A stretch of DNA of 5,642 bases, taken from assembly GCA_903928045.1 (NCBI GenBank), contig CAIYPH010000700.1, positions 1-5,642 on the forward strand, written 5' to 3'. The DNA comes from an uncultured Rhodospirillales bacterium. GTDB lineage: Bacteria; Pseudomonadota; Alphaproteobacteria; Acetobacterales; Acetobacteraceae. The position numbers were made by a program, and so were the translations under genes. Within the stretch, counting starts at the first letter, position 1. Each line of letters begins with the position of its first letter. The notes under the pieces are model-generated. The model was not told the origin of the DNA. It ran no database searches and saw nothing but the letters and a program-made list of their open reading frames with translations. Positions 1 to 5,503 of this stretch are shown piece by piece.

Positions 1-51
1 GGCGCAGATCGCCACGCCGCCGGCGAGGTAGAGGGCGCGCCTTCCGGTCAT
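1..51 (-). CDS. Second sugar ABC transporter permease (MalG/UgpE-type), N-terminal fragment
   Basis: Only the first 17 codons are present (MTGRRALYLAGGVAICA), and the gene continues past the left edge. The start codon overlaps the stop of the upstream permease in an ATGA arrangement (48-51), the usual coupling between the two permeases of a CUT1 importer. A good Shine-Dalgarno sequence, GAGGAG (complement of 60-65), lies 8 nt before the ATG, which supports the start. The visible residues are a short basic N-terminus followed by the beginning of a hydrophobic segment, as expected for the first membrane helix of a MalG-like protein. Assignment rests mainly on position after a solute-binding protein and a MalF-like permease. 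Too little sequence is visible to check the EAA loop or infer substrate. Confidence 0.75.
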   Translation of the reverse strand, partial: MTGRRALYLAGGVAICA

Positions 52-893
52 GCCCGCTGCTCCTCAGGTGTGCGCAGCACGCGCAGCCAGACGACGGTGG
101 CGACCAAAGAGAGCGCCATCACGACCACGGCATAGGCGGCGGCGACGGCGGGTTCCTGGTTGAAGTTCTGCCAGTTGTACGCCTCGCTCACCAGGACCGG
201 GAAGTTGCGTCCGCCGATGGCGATCACCACCGCGAAGGCCTCGAAGGCCAGCACGGTGCGCAGGATCAGCGCGGATTGGATGGAGGGCTTCATCAGCGGC
301 AGGGTGATGCGGGTGAAGATGCGCCAGGGCGAGGCGCCGAACACCGAGGCGGCCTCGGCATATTCCTTCGGCACCAATTGCAGCCCGGCGACCAGAATGA
401 CCACCACGATCGCGGTTGCCCGCCAGAACTCGGCGATCACCACGGCGATGAAGAGGGCCATAGGCGATTCGTAGGTCAGCCAGGATTGCGGCTCGGATAC
501 CAAGCCGAGATGGAACAGCAGGCTGGCGAGATAGCCGCGGTCATTCAGCATGGCGAGCCAGATCAGCCCGGCCGCGAGGTCCGACAGCCCCAACGGGATG
601 GTCCAGATCCACAGGACCGTGTCTCGCCCGCGGCCGAGATGGCGCAGCATCATCGCCATGCCCATGGCGGCCGCGAGCTGCAGCGGCACGGCGAGGCCGA
701 CGTAGCGGAAGGTGTTCACCACCGCGTCGTGGAAATTGAGATCGTCCGCCATGCGGGCGAAATTGCCGAAGCCGGTGCCGTTCGTCGTCTGAAAGGCCAG
801 TGCGATGGTCTGCACCAAGGGCACGAAGAACAGCACCGTCAGAAAGATGACGGCGGGCGCGACCAGGAGATAGGGGAGGGCGCGCCCGCGCAT
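48..893 (-). CDS. Carbohydrate ABC transporter permease, MalF/UgpA type (CUT1 family)
   Basis: This is a 281-aa inner-membrane permease subunit of a binding-protein-dependent sugar importer. Hydrophobic segments suggest about six helices (roughly residues 8-33, 62-83, 92-115, 144-172, 205-226 and 247-271). The cytoplasmic EAA loop that docks on the ATPase is textbook: E180-A-A, G186, then I196-x-L198-P199, matching the EAA-x3-G-x9-I-x-LP consensus. The length is normal for the family. The start at 893 is one base after the stop of the solute-binding protein gene. Its Shine-Dalgarno AGGTGA (complement of 900-905) lies inside the end of that gene, so translation is probably coupled. The stop overlaps the start of the second permease. 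Family and role are secure; the transported sugar is not determinable. Confidence 0.95.
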   Translation of the reverse strand: MRGRALPYLLVAPAVIFLTVLFFVPLVQTIALAFQTTNGTGFGNFARMADDLNFHDAVVNTFRYVGLAVPLQLAAAMGMAMMLRHLGRGRDTVLWIWTIPLGLSDLAAGLIWLAMLNDRGYLASLLFHLGLVSEPQSWLTYESPMALFIAVVIAEFWRATAIVVVILVAGLQLVPKEYAEAASVFGASPWRIFTRITLPLMKPSIQSALILRTVLAFEAFAVVIAIGGRNFPVLVSEAYNWQNFNQEPAVAAAYAVVVMALSLVATVVWLRVLRTPEEQRA

Positions 894-894
894 C

Positions 895-2193
895 TCACTT
901 CACCTGGCACACGCCAGTGCTGGCCGGATCGGGCTTCCAGCACGGGGCATTGGCTTCGGTCATGATGCGCTGAAGGGTCTCGCCCTGGCGGGCCAGCACG
1001 TCCTTCACCGGCTCGCCGCGCAGCACGACGCGCTGGAAGGTGTCGAGGAAGGCCTTGTTGAACTCGCCGCCCTTGGCGCCGAGGCCGGAGGGGAGCATGG
1101 CGGCGAGGCTGTCCTTGGCCTGGCCGGTGCCCTGGATGGCGGAGACCGCCATTTTCAGGCCGGGCGAGAGGTCGGGCGGGAGGGTGGCGCGCACGGTGGG
1201 GAAGAAGCCGACCTCGCGGGCGGTGATGAGCTGGGTGGAGTCGGTGGTGAGGTAGGAGATCAGGTCCTTCGCGCCGGCGACGTCGGGCGCGTCCTTCATG
1301 ATGCCGAGGCCGACCACCACGGGCATCCAGCCGCGGCCCTTGGGGCCGGAGGGGGCGGGGAAGGCGACGAAATCATTGGGCTTCTGCTCAAGCGCGTTGA
1401 GCAGCCGGGCGACGTGGTCGAAGCCGATCCACACATCCTCGCTGAGCAGGCTCTCCTGCATGAAGTTGATGGAGGTAGAGTTCGGCGTGACGGTCTTCCA
1501 AAGGGCGGCGAACTCGGTCCAGGCCTTCTCGGCCTCGGGGGACTTGAAGGTTGTGACCACGCCGCCGGTGTAGGAGGGGAGGAGGAAGCCCTGGAAGAAG
1601 CGGTGCATCAGCCCGTTCGGCCCGGCGGGGAAGCCGACGACGCGCTTGCCGGTGGCCTTCTGTGCCGCTTCGCCCCATGCGCGCAGCTGCTCGAAGGTGA
1701 GCGCGTTGATGTCGGCGCCGGCGGGGAGGTAGGGCAGGGCCTTCTTGTTGGCGACCATGAAATAGGTCGCCTGCATCCACGGGATGTACATCTGCTTGTC
1801 GGTGCCGAGCTTGCCCATGGCCAGCAGGTCCGGCGCGAAACCGCGGCTGGCGAGCGAGGCCGCCACGTCATCCACCGGGGCCAGCACGCCGCCGGCGGCG
1901 AGCACTGCGAGGTCGCCGTCATTGCCGCCGATCAGGCTGGTGACGCGAGCGCCGCCTTGCAGTTCCGCCTTGAGGCGCGTCAGCAGCGCCGGCGGCTCGT
2001 CGGGCAGGAAGGTCACCTTGCCCTTGTAGTCCTTGAGGATAACGGTGCGCATCTTCTGCGCCTCCTGCACCGGGCCGAGGGCGCCGGAGGAGAAGATCAG
2101 GTCGGCCGCGAGGGCGCTGCTGACAAGGGGGGGGCCTGCGAGCGCGGCGGCGAGCAGTGCCGCACCGAGTCTAAGGGTGGAGCGTCGGTTCAT
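895..2193 (-). CDS. Family 1 extracellular solute-binding protein of a sugar ABC importer
   Basis: This is a 432-aa periplasmic receptor that would deliver a sugar or sugar derivative to the permeases encoded just downstream. The N-terminus is a signal peptide: RR at residues 3-4, a hydrophobic core, and a likely cleavage after ALA at 27-29, before ADLIF. The mature part resembles UgpB/MalE-like family 1 binding proteins in length and in features such as the IPWM region and the SPEAEKAWTEFAALW segment. Two cysteines near the C-terminus (C418 and C429) could form a disulfide. The reading frame stays open upstream to 2418, but that stretch lies antiphase inside the regulator gene. The ATG at 2193, directly before a signal peptide and 8 nt after a strong AGGGAGA, is the convincing start. 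The first 23 bases overlap the end of the LacI-type gene. Ligand unknown. Confidence 0.93.
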   Translation of the reverse strand: MNRRSTLRLGAALLAAALAGPPLVSSALAADLIFSSGALGPVQEAQKMRTVILKDYKGKVTFLPDEPPALLTRLKAELQGGARVTSLIGGNDGDLAVLAAGGVLAPVDDVAASLASRGFAPDLLAMGKLGTDKQMYIPWMQATYFMVANKKALPYLPAGADINALTFEQLRAWGEAAQKATGKRVVGFPAGPNGLMHRFFQGFLLPSYTGGVVTTFKSPEAEKAWTEFAALWKTVTPNSTSINFMQESLLSEDVWIGFDHVARLLNALEQKPNDFVAFPAPSGPKGRGWMPVVVGLGIMKDAPDVAGAKDLISYLTTDSTQLITAREVGFFPTVRATLPPDLSPGLKMAVSAIQGTGQAKDSLAAMLPSGLGAKGGEFNKAFLDTFQRVVLRGEPVKDVLARQGETLQRIMTEANAPCWKPDPASTGVCQVK

Positions 2194-3232
2194 GGCGGGA
2201 GTCTCCCTGGCGGTTTCTTGGCGTGTGGTTCCCGGCGGGCGGGCCGTCGGATTGGCGGGCGATGAGGCGGGCGGGCCAGATTTCCTGCATCCCCTCGGCG
2301 GGCGCGCCGCCGATGCGGGCGAGCAGCATCTCGACCATGCGCCGCGCCGCGCGCTCGATGGGCTGGGCGATGGTGGTGAGCGGCGGGTCGGTATAGGTGG
2401 CGAGCGGCAGGTCGTCATAGCCGATCAACGCGACGTCGCGCCCGGCGCGCAGCCCGGCATGGGCCAGCGCGTGCATGGCGCCGACCGCGATACGGTCCGT
2501 GGCGCAGAGCACGGCGGTGGGGCGTTCATGCGGGTGTTCGGTGGCCAGCAAATCCTGCATGGCGCGGAAGCCGTTTTCCTCAGTGGGCTCCACCTCGCGC
2601 AGCGGGCCAGGCGTGCCGAGTGCTGCCAGCCAGCCGGCCTTGCGGTGATGGGCGAACATGTAGAGCGGCAGGGCGTTGATGAGCGCGATTCTCGTGTGGC
2701 CGAAGCTGAGAAGGCGCTCGGTCGCAGCGCGGCAGGCGGCCTCGCCGTCGATATCGACATAGGCGAATGGGCGCGACTCGAGCGAGCGGCCATGGGCGAC
2801 GAAGGGGAAATCGCGATCGAGCAGGTAGGAGATGCGCTCATCCTGGCGCCGGGTGCGGGCGAGGATGATGCCGTCGACCTTGCGGTTCTCCACGAGGTGG
2901 CGATAGGCGCGCAGCGCGTCGGCGCCGGGGCGGGCGGTGGTGACCAGCAGATCGAGCTTCTCTGCCTCCAGCGCCGGGCCAATGGCGGAGAGCATGCGCA
3001 GGAAGAACGGATCGTCGAACTGGCCGGGGCCGGAGGGCAGCACCACGCCGATGGCCTCGGCGCGGCCGCGGCGCAGGCGGCGGGCGGCCTCGTTGGGGCG
3101 ATAAGCGATGCGGTCGGCCTCGGCGATCACCAGAGCGCGGGTGGCCGGCGCCACGTCGTCGTAGCCCGCGAGGGCGCGGGAGACGGTGGTGACGGAGATA
3201 CCGAGGGCGCGGGCGATGCGGGCGAGCGACAC
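2171..3232 (-). CDS. LacI-family transcriptional regulator
   Basis: This is a 353-aa sugar-responsive DNA-binding repressor. The N-terminal helix-turn-helix covers residues 3-22 (IARALGISVTTVSRAL), with V14 and T15 at the base-contacting positions equivalent to LacI Y17 and Q18. The hinge helix is PNEAARRLRRGR (46-57). The rest is a periplasmic-binding-protein-like effector domain, with the typical IGYDDLP (270-276) and PPLTTIAQP (283-291) near its end. The start is a GTG at 3232. It puts the helix-turn-helix at the usual distance from the N-terminus; the frame is closed by a TAA upstream (3262-3260) and offers no ATG in between. No strong Shine-Dalgarno is visible, consistent with low regulator expression. 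About 25 residues follow the normal family end and run 23 bp into the downstream gene. It is first in its operon and divergent from the cupin gene, so it probably controls both and itself. The inducer is unknown. Confidence 0.95.
   Translation of the reverse strand: MSLARIARALGISVTTVSRALAGYDDVAPATRALVIAEADRIAYRPNEAARRLRRGRAEAIGVVLPSGPGQFDDPFFLRMLSAIGPALEAEKLDLLVTTARPGADALRAYRHLVENRKVDGIILARTRRQDERISYLLDRDFPFVAHGRSLESRPFAYVDIDGEAACRAATERLLSFGHTRIALINALPLYMFAHHRKAGWLAALGTPGPLREVEPTEENGFRAMQDLLATEHPHERPTAVLCATDRIAVGAMHALAHAGLRAGRDVALIGYDDLPLATYTDPPLTTIAQPIERAARRMVEMLLARIGGAPAEGMQEIWPARLIARQSDGPPAGNHTPRNRQGDSRHEPTLHP
2202..2208 (-). promoter_or_regulatory. Shine-Dalgarno site of the solute-binding protein gene
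   Basis: AGGGAGA reads on the minus strand 8 nt before the ATG at 2193. It decides the start of the solute-binding protein in favour of 2193 over upstream in-frame codons reaching 2418. It sits within the last codons of the LacI-family gene, so the abundant binding protein has its own strong ribosome site inside the regulator's coding sequence. Confidence 0.7.
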
Positions 3233-3237
3233 GGGGG

Positions 3238-3266
3238 CTGGACGATCCCAAACGTTTTCTTATGCT
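3238..3266 (+). promoter_or_regulatory. Candidate promoter for the cupin gene
   Basis: A -35-like CTGGAC (3238-3243) is followed after 17 bp by a -10-like TATGCT (3261-3266), giving a start near 3273 and a leader of about 40 nt before the cupin ATG. CTGGAC differs by one base from the CTTGAC reported for many alphaproteobacterial housekeeping promoters. The assignment comes from reading the sequence only. GC-rich genomes have loose promoter signals, so confidence is modest. Confidence 0.4.
3246..3261. promoter_or_regulatory. Possible second (weaker) LacI-family operator
   Basis: This 16-bp site is centred on CG at 3253-3254, with a perfect 8-bp core AAACGTTT (3250-3257). Aligned on the central CG, it matches the main palindrome at 3278-3293 at 10 of 16 positions, including 6 of 8 in the left half (TCCCAAAC against TCCAAATC). 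The centres are 32 bp apart, close to three helical turns, so two dimers could bind the same face of the DNA. It lies in the spacer of the candidate cupin promoter. The family preference for a central CG is known; use of this site is inferred. Confidence 0.35.
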
Positions 3267-3270
3267 GTGC

Positions 3271-3299
3271 TCGGTAATCCAAATCGATTTGGACGTCAA
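3271..3299 (-). promoter_or_regulatory. Candidate promoter for the regulator/importer operon
   Basis: On the minus strand a good -35-like TTGACG (3299-3294) is followed by a 17-bp spacer and a weak -10-like TACCGA (3276-3271). The spacer is almost exactly the 16-bp palindrome, which would make the promoter directly repressible. The -10 matches consensus poorly, so the true start may differ. Confidence 0.35.
3278..3293. promoter_or_regulatory. LacI-family operator (perfect 16-bp palindrome)
   Basis: TCCAAATCGATTTGGA is a perfect 16-bp inverted repeat in the 81-bp space between the LacI-family gene and the divergent cupin gene. Its even symmetry, central CG and A/T-rich flanks are what LacI-family operators usually show. 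It is the only long A/T-containing palindrome in the non-coding part of this GC-rich window. It would fill the spacer between the candidate -35 and -10 of the regulator's own promoter and lie just downstream of the predicted cupin transcription start. Binding there could block both transcripts. Confidence 0.7.
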
Positions 3300-3313
3300 A
3301 TACGGGGGATGCG

Positions 3314-3676
3314 ATGGGCAATAGCTACAAGGTGGGGGCCAGCGACCGGCGTCCCTGGGGCGAGTGGACGGTGCTGGATGCCGGCCCTAGATTCGCCGTG
3401 AAGCGGATCCGGGTGGCACCCGCCGGCGTGCTGTCGCTGCAACGCCACCGCCATCGCGCCGAGAGCTGGACCATCGTCGCGGGAGTGGCCGAGGTAACGC
3501 TGGGCGATGCGGTCTTCACCGCAAAGGCAGGCGAGAGCATTGAGATCGCGTGCGGCCAGGTGCACAGGATCGCCAATCCCGGTGAGCAGGACGTGGTCTT
3601 CATCGAGGTGCAAATGGGCGACGTCCTCGACGAGGATGACATCGAGCGCCTGCAGGACAGCTACGGCCGAACCTGA
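3314..3676 (+). CDS. Stand-alone cupin, type II phosphomannose isomerase C-terminal class
   Basis: This is a 120-aa single-domain cytoplasmic cupin resembling the C-terminal isomerase domain of bifunctional ManC-type enzymes. The signature runs from GEWTVLDAG (16-24) through LSLQRHRHRAESW (40-52) to GQVHRIANPG (81-90), and ends with the typical FIEVQMGDVLDEDDIERLQDSYGR (96-119). Likely metal ligands are Q43, H45, E50 and H84. The usual IPxG before the last histidine reads IACG here (78-81), losing the cupin-motif proline. The ATG at 3314 is preceded by GGGGGA (3304-3309). It is the only plus-strand gene, divergent from the LacI-type regulator and probably controlled by it, and it converges on the SIS gene. 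Family members act as mannose-6-phosphate isomerases or are uncharacterised sugar isomerase-like proteins. Domain assignment is firm; enzymatic activity is inferred. Confidence 0.9.
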   Translation: MGNSYKVGASDRRPWGEWTVLDAGPRFAVKRIRVAPAGVLSLQRHRHRAESWTIVAGVAEVTLGDAVFTAKAGESIEIACGQVHRIANPGEQDVVFIEVQMGDVLDEDDIERLQDSYGRT

Positions 3677-3693
3677 GGCCGCCGCATCAGGTT
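3670..3693. terminator. Inverted repeat spanning both stop codons; possible weak bidirectional terminator
   Basis: AACCTGA (3670-3676) and TCAGGTT (3687-3693) form a perfect 7-bp stem around a 10-nt GC-rich loop. The arms contain the stop codons of both convergent genes: TGA at 3674-3676 on plus and TGA at 3689-3687 on minus. Neither side has a proper T-run, so this is a poor intrinsic terminator and may be a coincidence of coding ends. Confidence 0.25.
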
Positions 3694-4688
3694 GTTCGTG
3701 TCACCTTCTGGAGGGCCGGGGGATGGTCCGGGTCGCGGCCGCGAGCATGGGCGGCGGCCTCGATGGCGCGATAAGCGCTGATAAGCATGAGTAATAGGTC
3801 GGTATCCGCGTCTGCGGTCGTCAGGGTCGGCAGGACGGTCCCGCCGGGGCACGGGCTGCCGGCTGCAAGCACCTGAGTGCCGCGCGCTAGCAGGGAGGGC
3901 AGGAGGGCTTCGGTGTGTGCCCTTGTCGCGTCGCCCTGCATCAGGGCCAGAAGCGGGAAACCTTGGCCGGCGAGTGCCATCGGACCGTGCGCGAGTTCAG
4001 CGGCGCTGTGAGCGATGGCCGCGACGCCGCAGGTCTCGGCGAGCTTGAGCGCGATTTCCTTAGCAATGCCGAGGCCGGGGCCGCGGCCGATGACGAAGAT
4101 ATTGGCGTGGTTTGTCAGGCTCTCTGTGAGCGCCGGCCAATCTGGGGCTTCGGCGAGCCGGGCGGGCAGGGCGTCCATCCCGACCGGCAATCCGGCCCAG
4201 AGCCGCAGCAAAGCGAGCCCCGTGGCCAGCGTCGCAATCACCGTTTTGGTGGCGGCCACGCTGCGTTCCGGCCCGGCCTTGATGTCCAGCACCAATTCGC
4301 AAGCGGCGGCGAGCGGCGATGTGGCGTCGTTGACGATCGCCAGCGTCAGCGCCCCGCCGGCGCGGGCCTGTTCGGCGGTGGCGATGAGGTCCGGCGAGCG
4401 GCCGGATTGCGAGATGGTGATGAACAGCGCGCCGTCGAGATGCTGCGGGCGCTGGTAGACCGAGGCGAGCGAGGGCATGGAGGCGGCCGCCGCCAGCCCA
4501 AGGTCGCGCCCGATCAGGCTGCGCAAATAGGTGCCGGCATGGGACGAAGATCCGCGCGCCGCCACCACCACAAAGCGGGGCGCGAGTGCCTTGATGCGGG
4601 CCGCCACCGCCGCAATCGCCGGGATATTGGCGAGCACGCAGGTAACGGCGGCGGAGGCCTCGCCGATTTCATCGAGCATCAGGCTCAT
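3687..4688 (-). CDS. SIS-domain sugar-phosphate isomerase/deaminase (GlmS C-terminal-like, NagB-II/AgaS group)
   Basis: This 333-aa protein has two SIS domains, the architecture of the isomerase half of glucosamine-6-phosphate synthase without its glutaminase domain. Phosphosugar-binding motifs are ARGSSSHAG (44-52), SQSGRSPDL (93-101) and GPERSVAATKT (139-149). In the second domain, E211, K215, E218 and H234 align by motif and exact spacing with E. coli GlmS E481, K485, E488 and H504. K328 in the C-terminal HPPALQKVTRT corresponds to GlmS K603, so the isomerase active site looks complete. Lacking an ammonia-generating domain, it probably works catabolically: deamination of glucosamine-6-phosphate or a related amino sugar, or deglycation of an Amadori compound as in FrlB. 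The start overlaps the DppC-type gene (ATGA, 4685-4688), with GGAG 6 nt upstream (complement of 4695-4698). It therefore probably acts on what that transporter imports. Family is firm; substrate is inferred. Confidence 0.9.
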   Translation of the reverse strand: MSLMLDEIGEASAAVTCVLANIPAIAAVAARIKALAPRFVVVAARGSSSHAGTYLRSLIGRDLGLAAAASMPSLASVYQRPQHLDGALFITISQSGRSPDLIATAEQARAGGALTLAIVNDATSPLAAACELVLDIKAGPERSVAATKTVIATLATGLALLRLWAGLPVGMDALPARLAEAPDWPALTESLTNHANIFVIGRGPGLGIAKEIALKLAETCGVAAIAHSAAELAHGPMALAGQGFPLLALMQGDATRAHTEALLPSLLARGTQVLAAGSPCPGGTVLPTLTTADADTDLLLMLISAYRAIEAAAHARGRDPDHPPALQKVTRTT

Positions 4689-5503
4689 TGCCGGCTCCGC
4701 AAGCGGGGGTCGAGCTTGTCCTGCAAGCCGTCGCCCAGAAGGTTGAACCCGAGGGCAGCCAGCAGGATGGCGATGCCCGAGAACACGGCCGGCCAGGGGG
4801 TGAGGGCCAGGAAGCTGCGGCTTTCCGCCAGCATCCGCCCCAGCGACGCGGTCGGCGGCTGGGTGCCGAGGCCGAGGAAGGAGAGGCTGGCCTCCACCAG
4901 GATGGCGGTGGAGAGTGACAGGCTGGTCTGCACCAGGATCACCGGGGTGAGGTTAGGCAGCAGATGATCGCGCATGATCCGCCAATCCGTCGCGCCGATG
5001 GAGCGGGCGGCGATGACGTATTCGGCGTCCTTCAACAACAGGGTCGGCCCGCGCAGGATGCGGGCGAAAATCGGCGTGTAGACCACGGCGATGGCGATCG
5101 CGGTGCCGAGCGCACCGGGGCCGAGGATGGCGATGATGCCGATCGCCAGCAGGATCAGCGGGAAGGCGAACAACACATCCATCAGCCGCATCGCCACATC
5201 ATCGAACCAGCCGCCGCGCCAGGCCGCCAGCACGCCGATACCGCCGCCGAGCGCCAGCGCGCCGAGCACGGAGACGGAGGAGATGGCGAACAGCGTGCGG
5301 TAGCCGTAGAGCGCCCGGCTCAGCACGTCCCGCCCGAAATTATCGGTGCCGAGCCAATGGGCGAAAGATGGCCCCTGCATGCGGGCGAGGATGTCCTGCC
5401 CGTTCGGCTCATAGGGGGTGAGCCATGGCGCGCCGGCCGCGCCGATCGCCTGGGCGATCACCAGTACCAGGCCGATCCACAATATCGGGTTGCGCGATTT
5501 CAT
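4685..5503 (-). CDS. Peptide/opine-type ABC transporter permease, DppC/OppC family
   Basis: This 272-aa inner-membrane permease belongs to the PepT importer class (di/oligopeptides, nickel, opines and, in some bacteria, oligosaccharides). It has the N-terminal OppC-type hydrophobic segment (8-28) and the diagnostic HWLGTDNFGRDVLSR (49-63). The EAA-like loop is YVIAARSIGATDWRIMRDHLLP (162-183). The C-terminal family motifs are EASLSFLGLGTQPPTASLG (204-222) and NLLGDGLQDKLDPRLR (254-269). Length is slightly short but within the family range. The ATG at 5503 overlaps the stop of the DppB-type gene (ATGA) and has no Shine-Dalgarno; a GC-only palindrome occupies that position, so translation is probably coupled to dppB. 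The stop overlaps the SIS gene start. The binding protein and ATPases are not in the window, so substrate is open. Confidence 0.95.
   Translation of the reverse strand: MKSRNPILWIGLVLVIAQAIGAAGAPWLTPYEPNGQDILARMQGPSFAHWLGTDNFGRDVLSRALYGYRTLFAISSVSVLGALALGGGIGVLAAWRGGWFDDVAMRLMDVLFAFPLILLAIGIIAILGPGALGTAIAIAVVYTPIFARILRGPTLLLKDAEYVIAARSIGATDWRIMRDHLLPNLTPVILVQTSLSLSTAILVEASLSFLGLGTQPPTASLGRMLAESRSFLALTPWPAVFSGIAILLAALGFNLLGDGLQDKLDPRLRSRQ

Noticed and set aside
1414..2265. A 283-codon plus-strand open frame opposite the solute-binding protein
   Set aside because: It is antisense to a well-supported gene, has no family signature, and its composition follows from the GC bias of the opposite strand.
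2194..2418. A 75-codon N-terminal extension of the solute-binding protein frame
   Set aside because: It would place a Pro/Arg/Ser-rich stretch before an evident signal peptide and lies wholly inside the regulator gene. The ATG at 2193 has a strong ribosome site.
2747..2758. A perfect 12-bp palindrome GTCGATATCGAC as an auxiliary operator
   Set aside because: It encodes Val-Asp-Ile-Asp in the regulator with ordinary codons, has a central AT rather than CG, and shows no extended similarity to the intergenic operator.
2033..3277. A 414-codon plus-strand open frame opposite the regulator gene
   Set aside because: It lies antisense to a clear LacI-family gene. Its composition is rich in Gly, Ala, Glu and Arg with no recognisable domain, typical of a shadow frame in GC-rich DNA.
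3915..4967. A 350-codon plus-strand open frame opposite the SIS and DppC-type genes
   Set aside because: It crosses the boundary between two real minus-strand genes, has no domain and shows shadow-frame composition.
5094..5101. A GCGATCGC octamer as a repeated genome motif
   Set aside because: I noted only this copy, in coding sequence of the DppC-type gene, where GCG ATC GC-type codons make it likely by chance.
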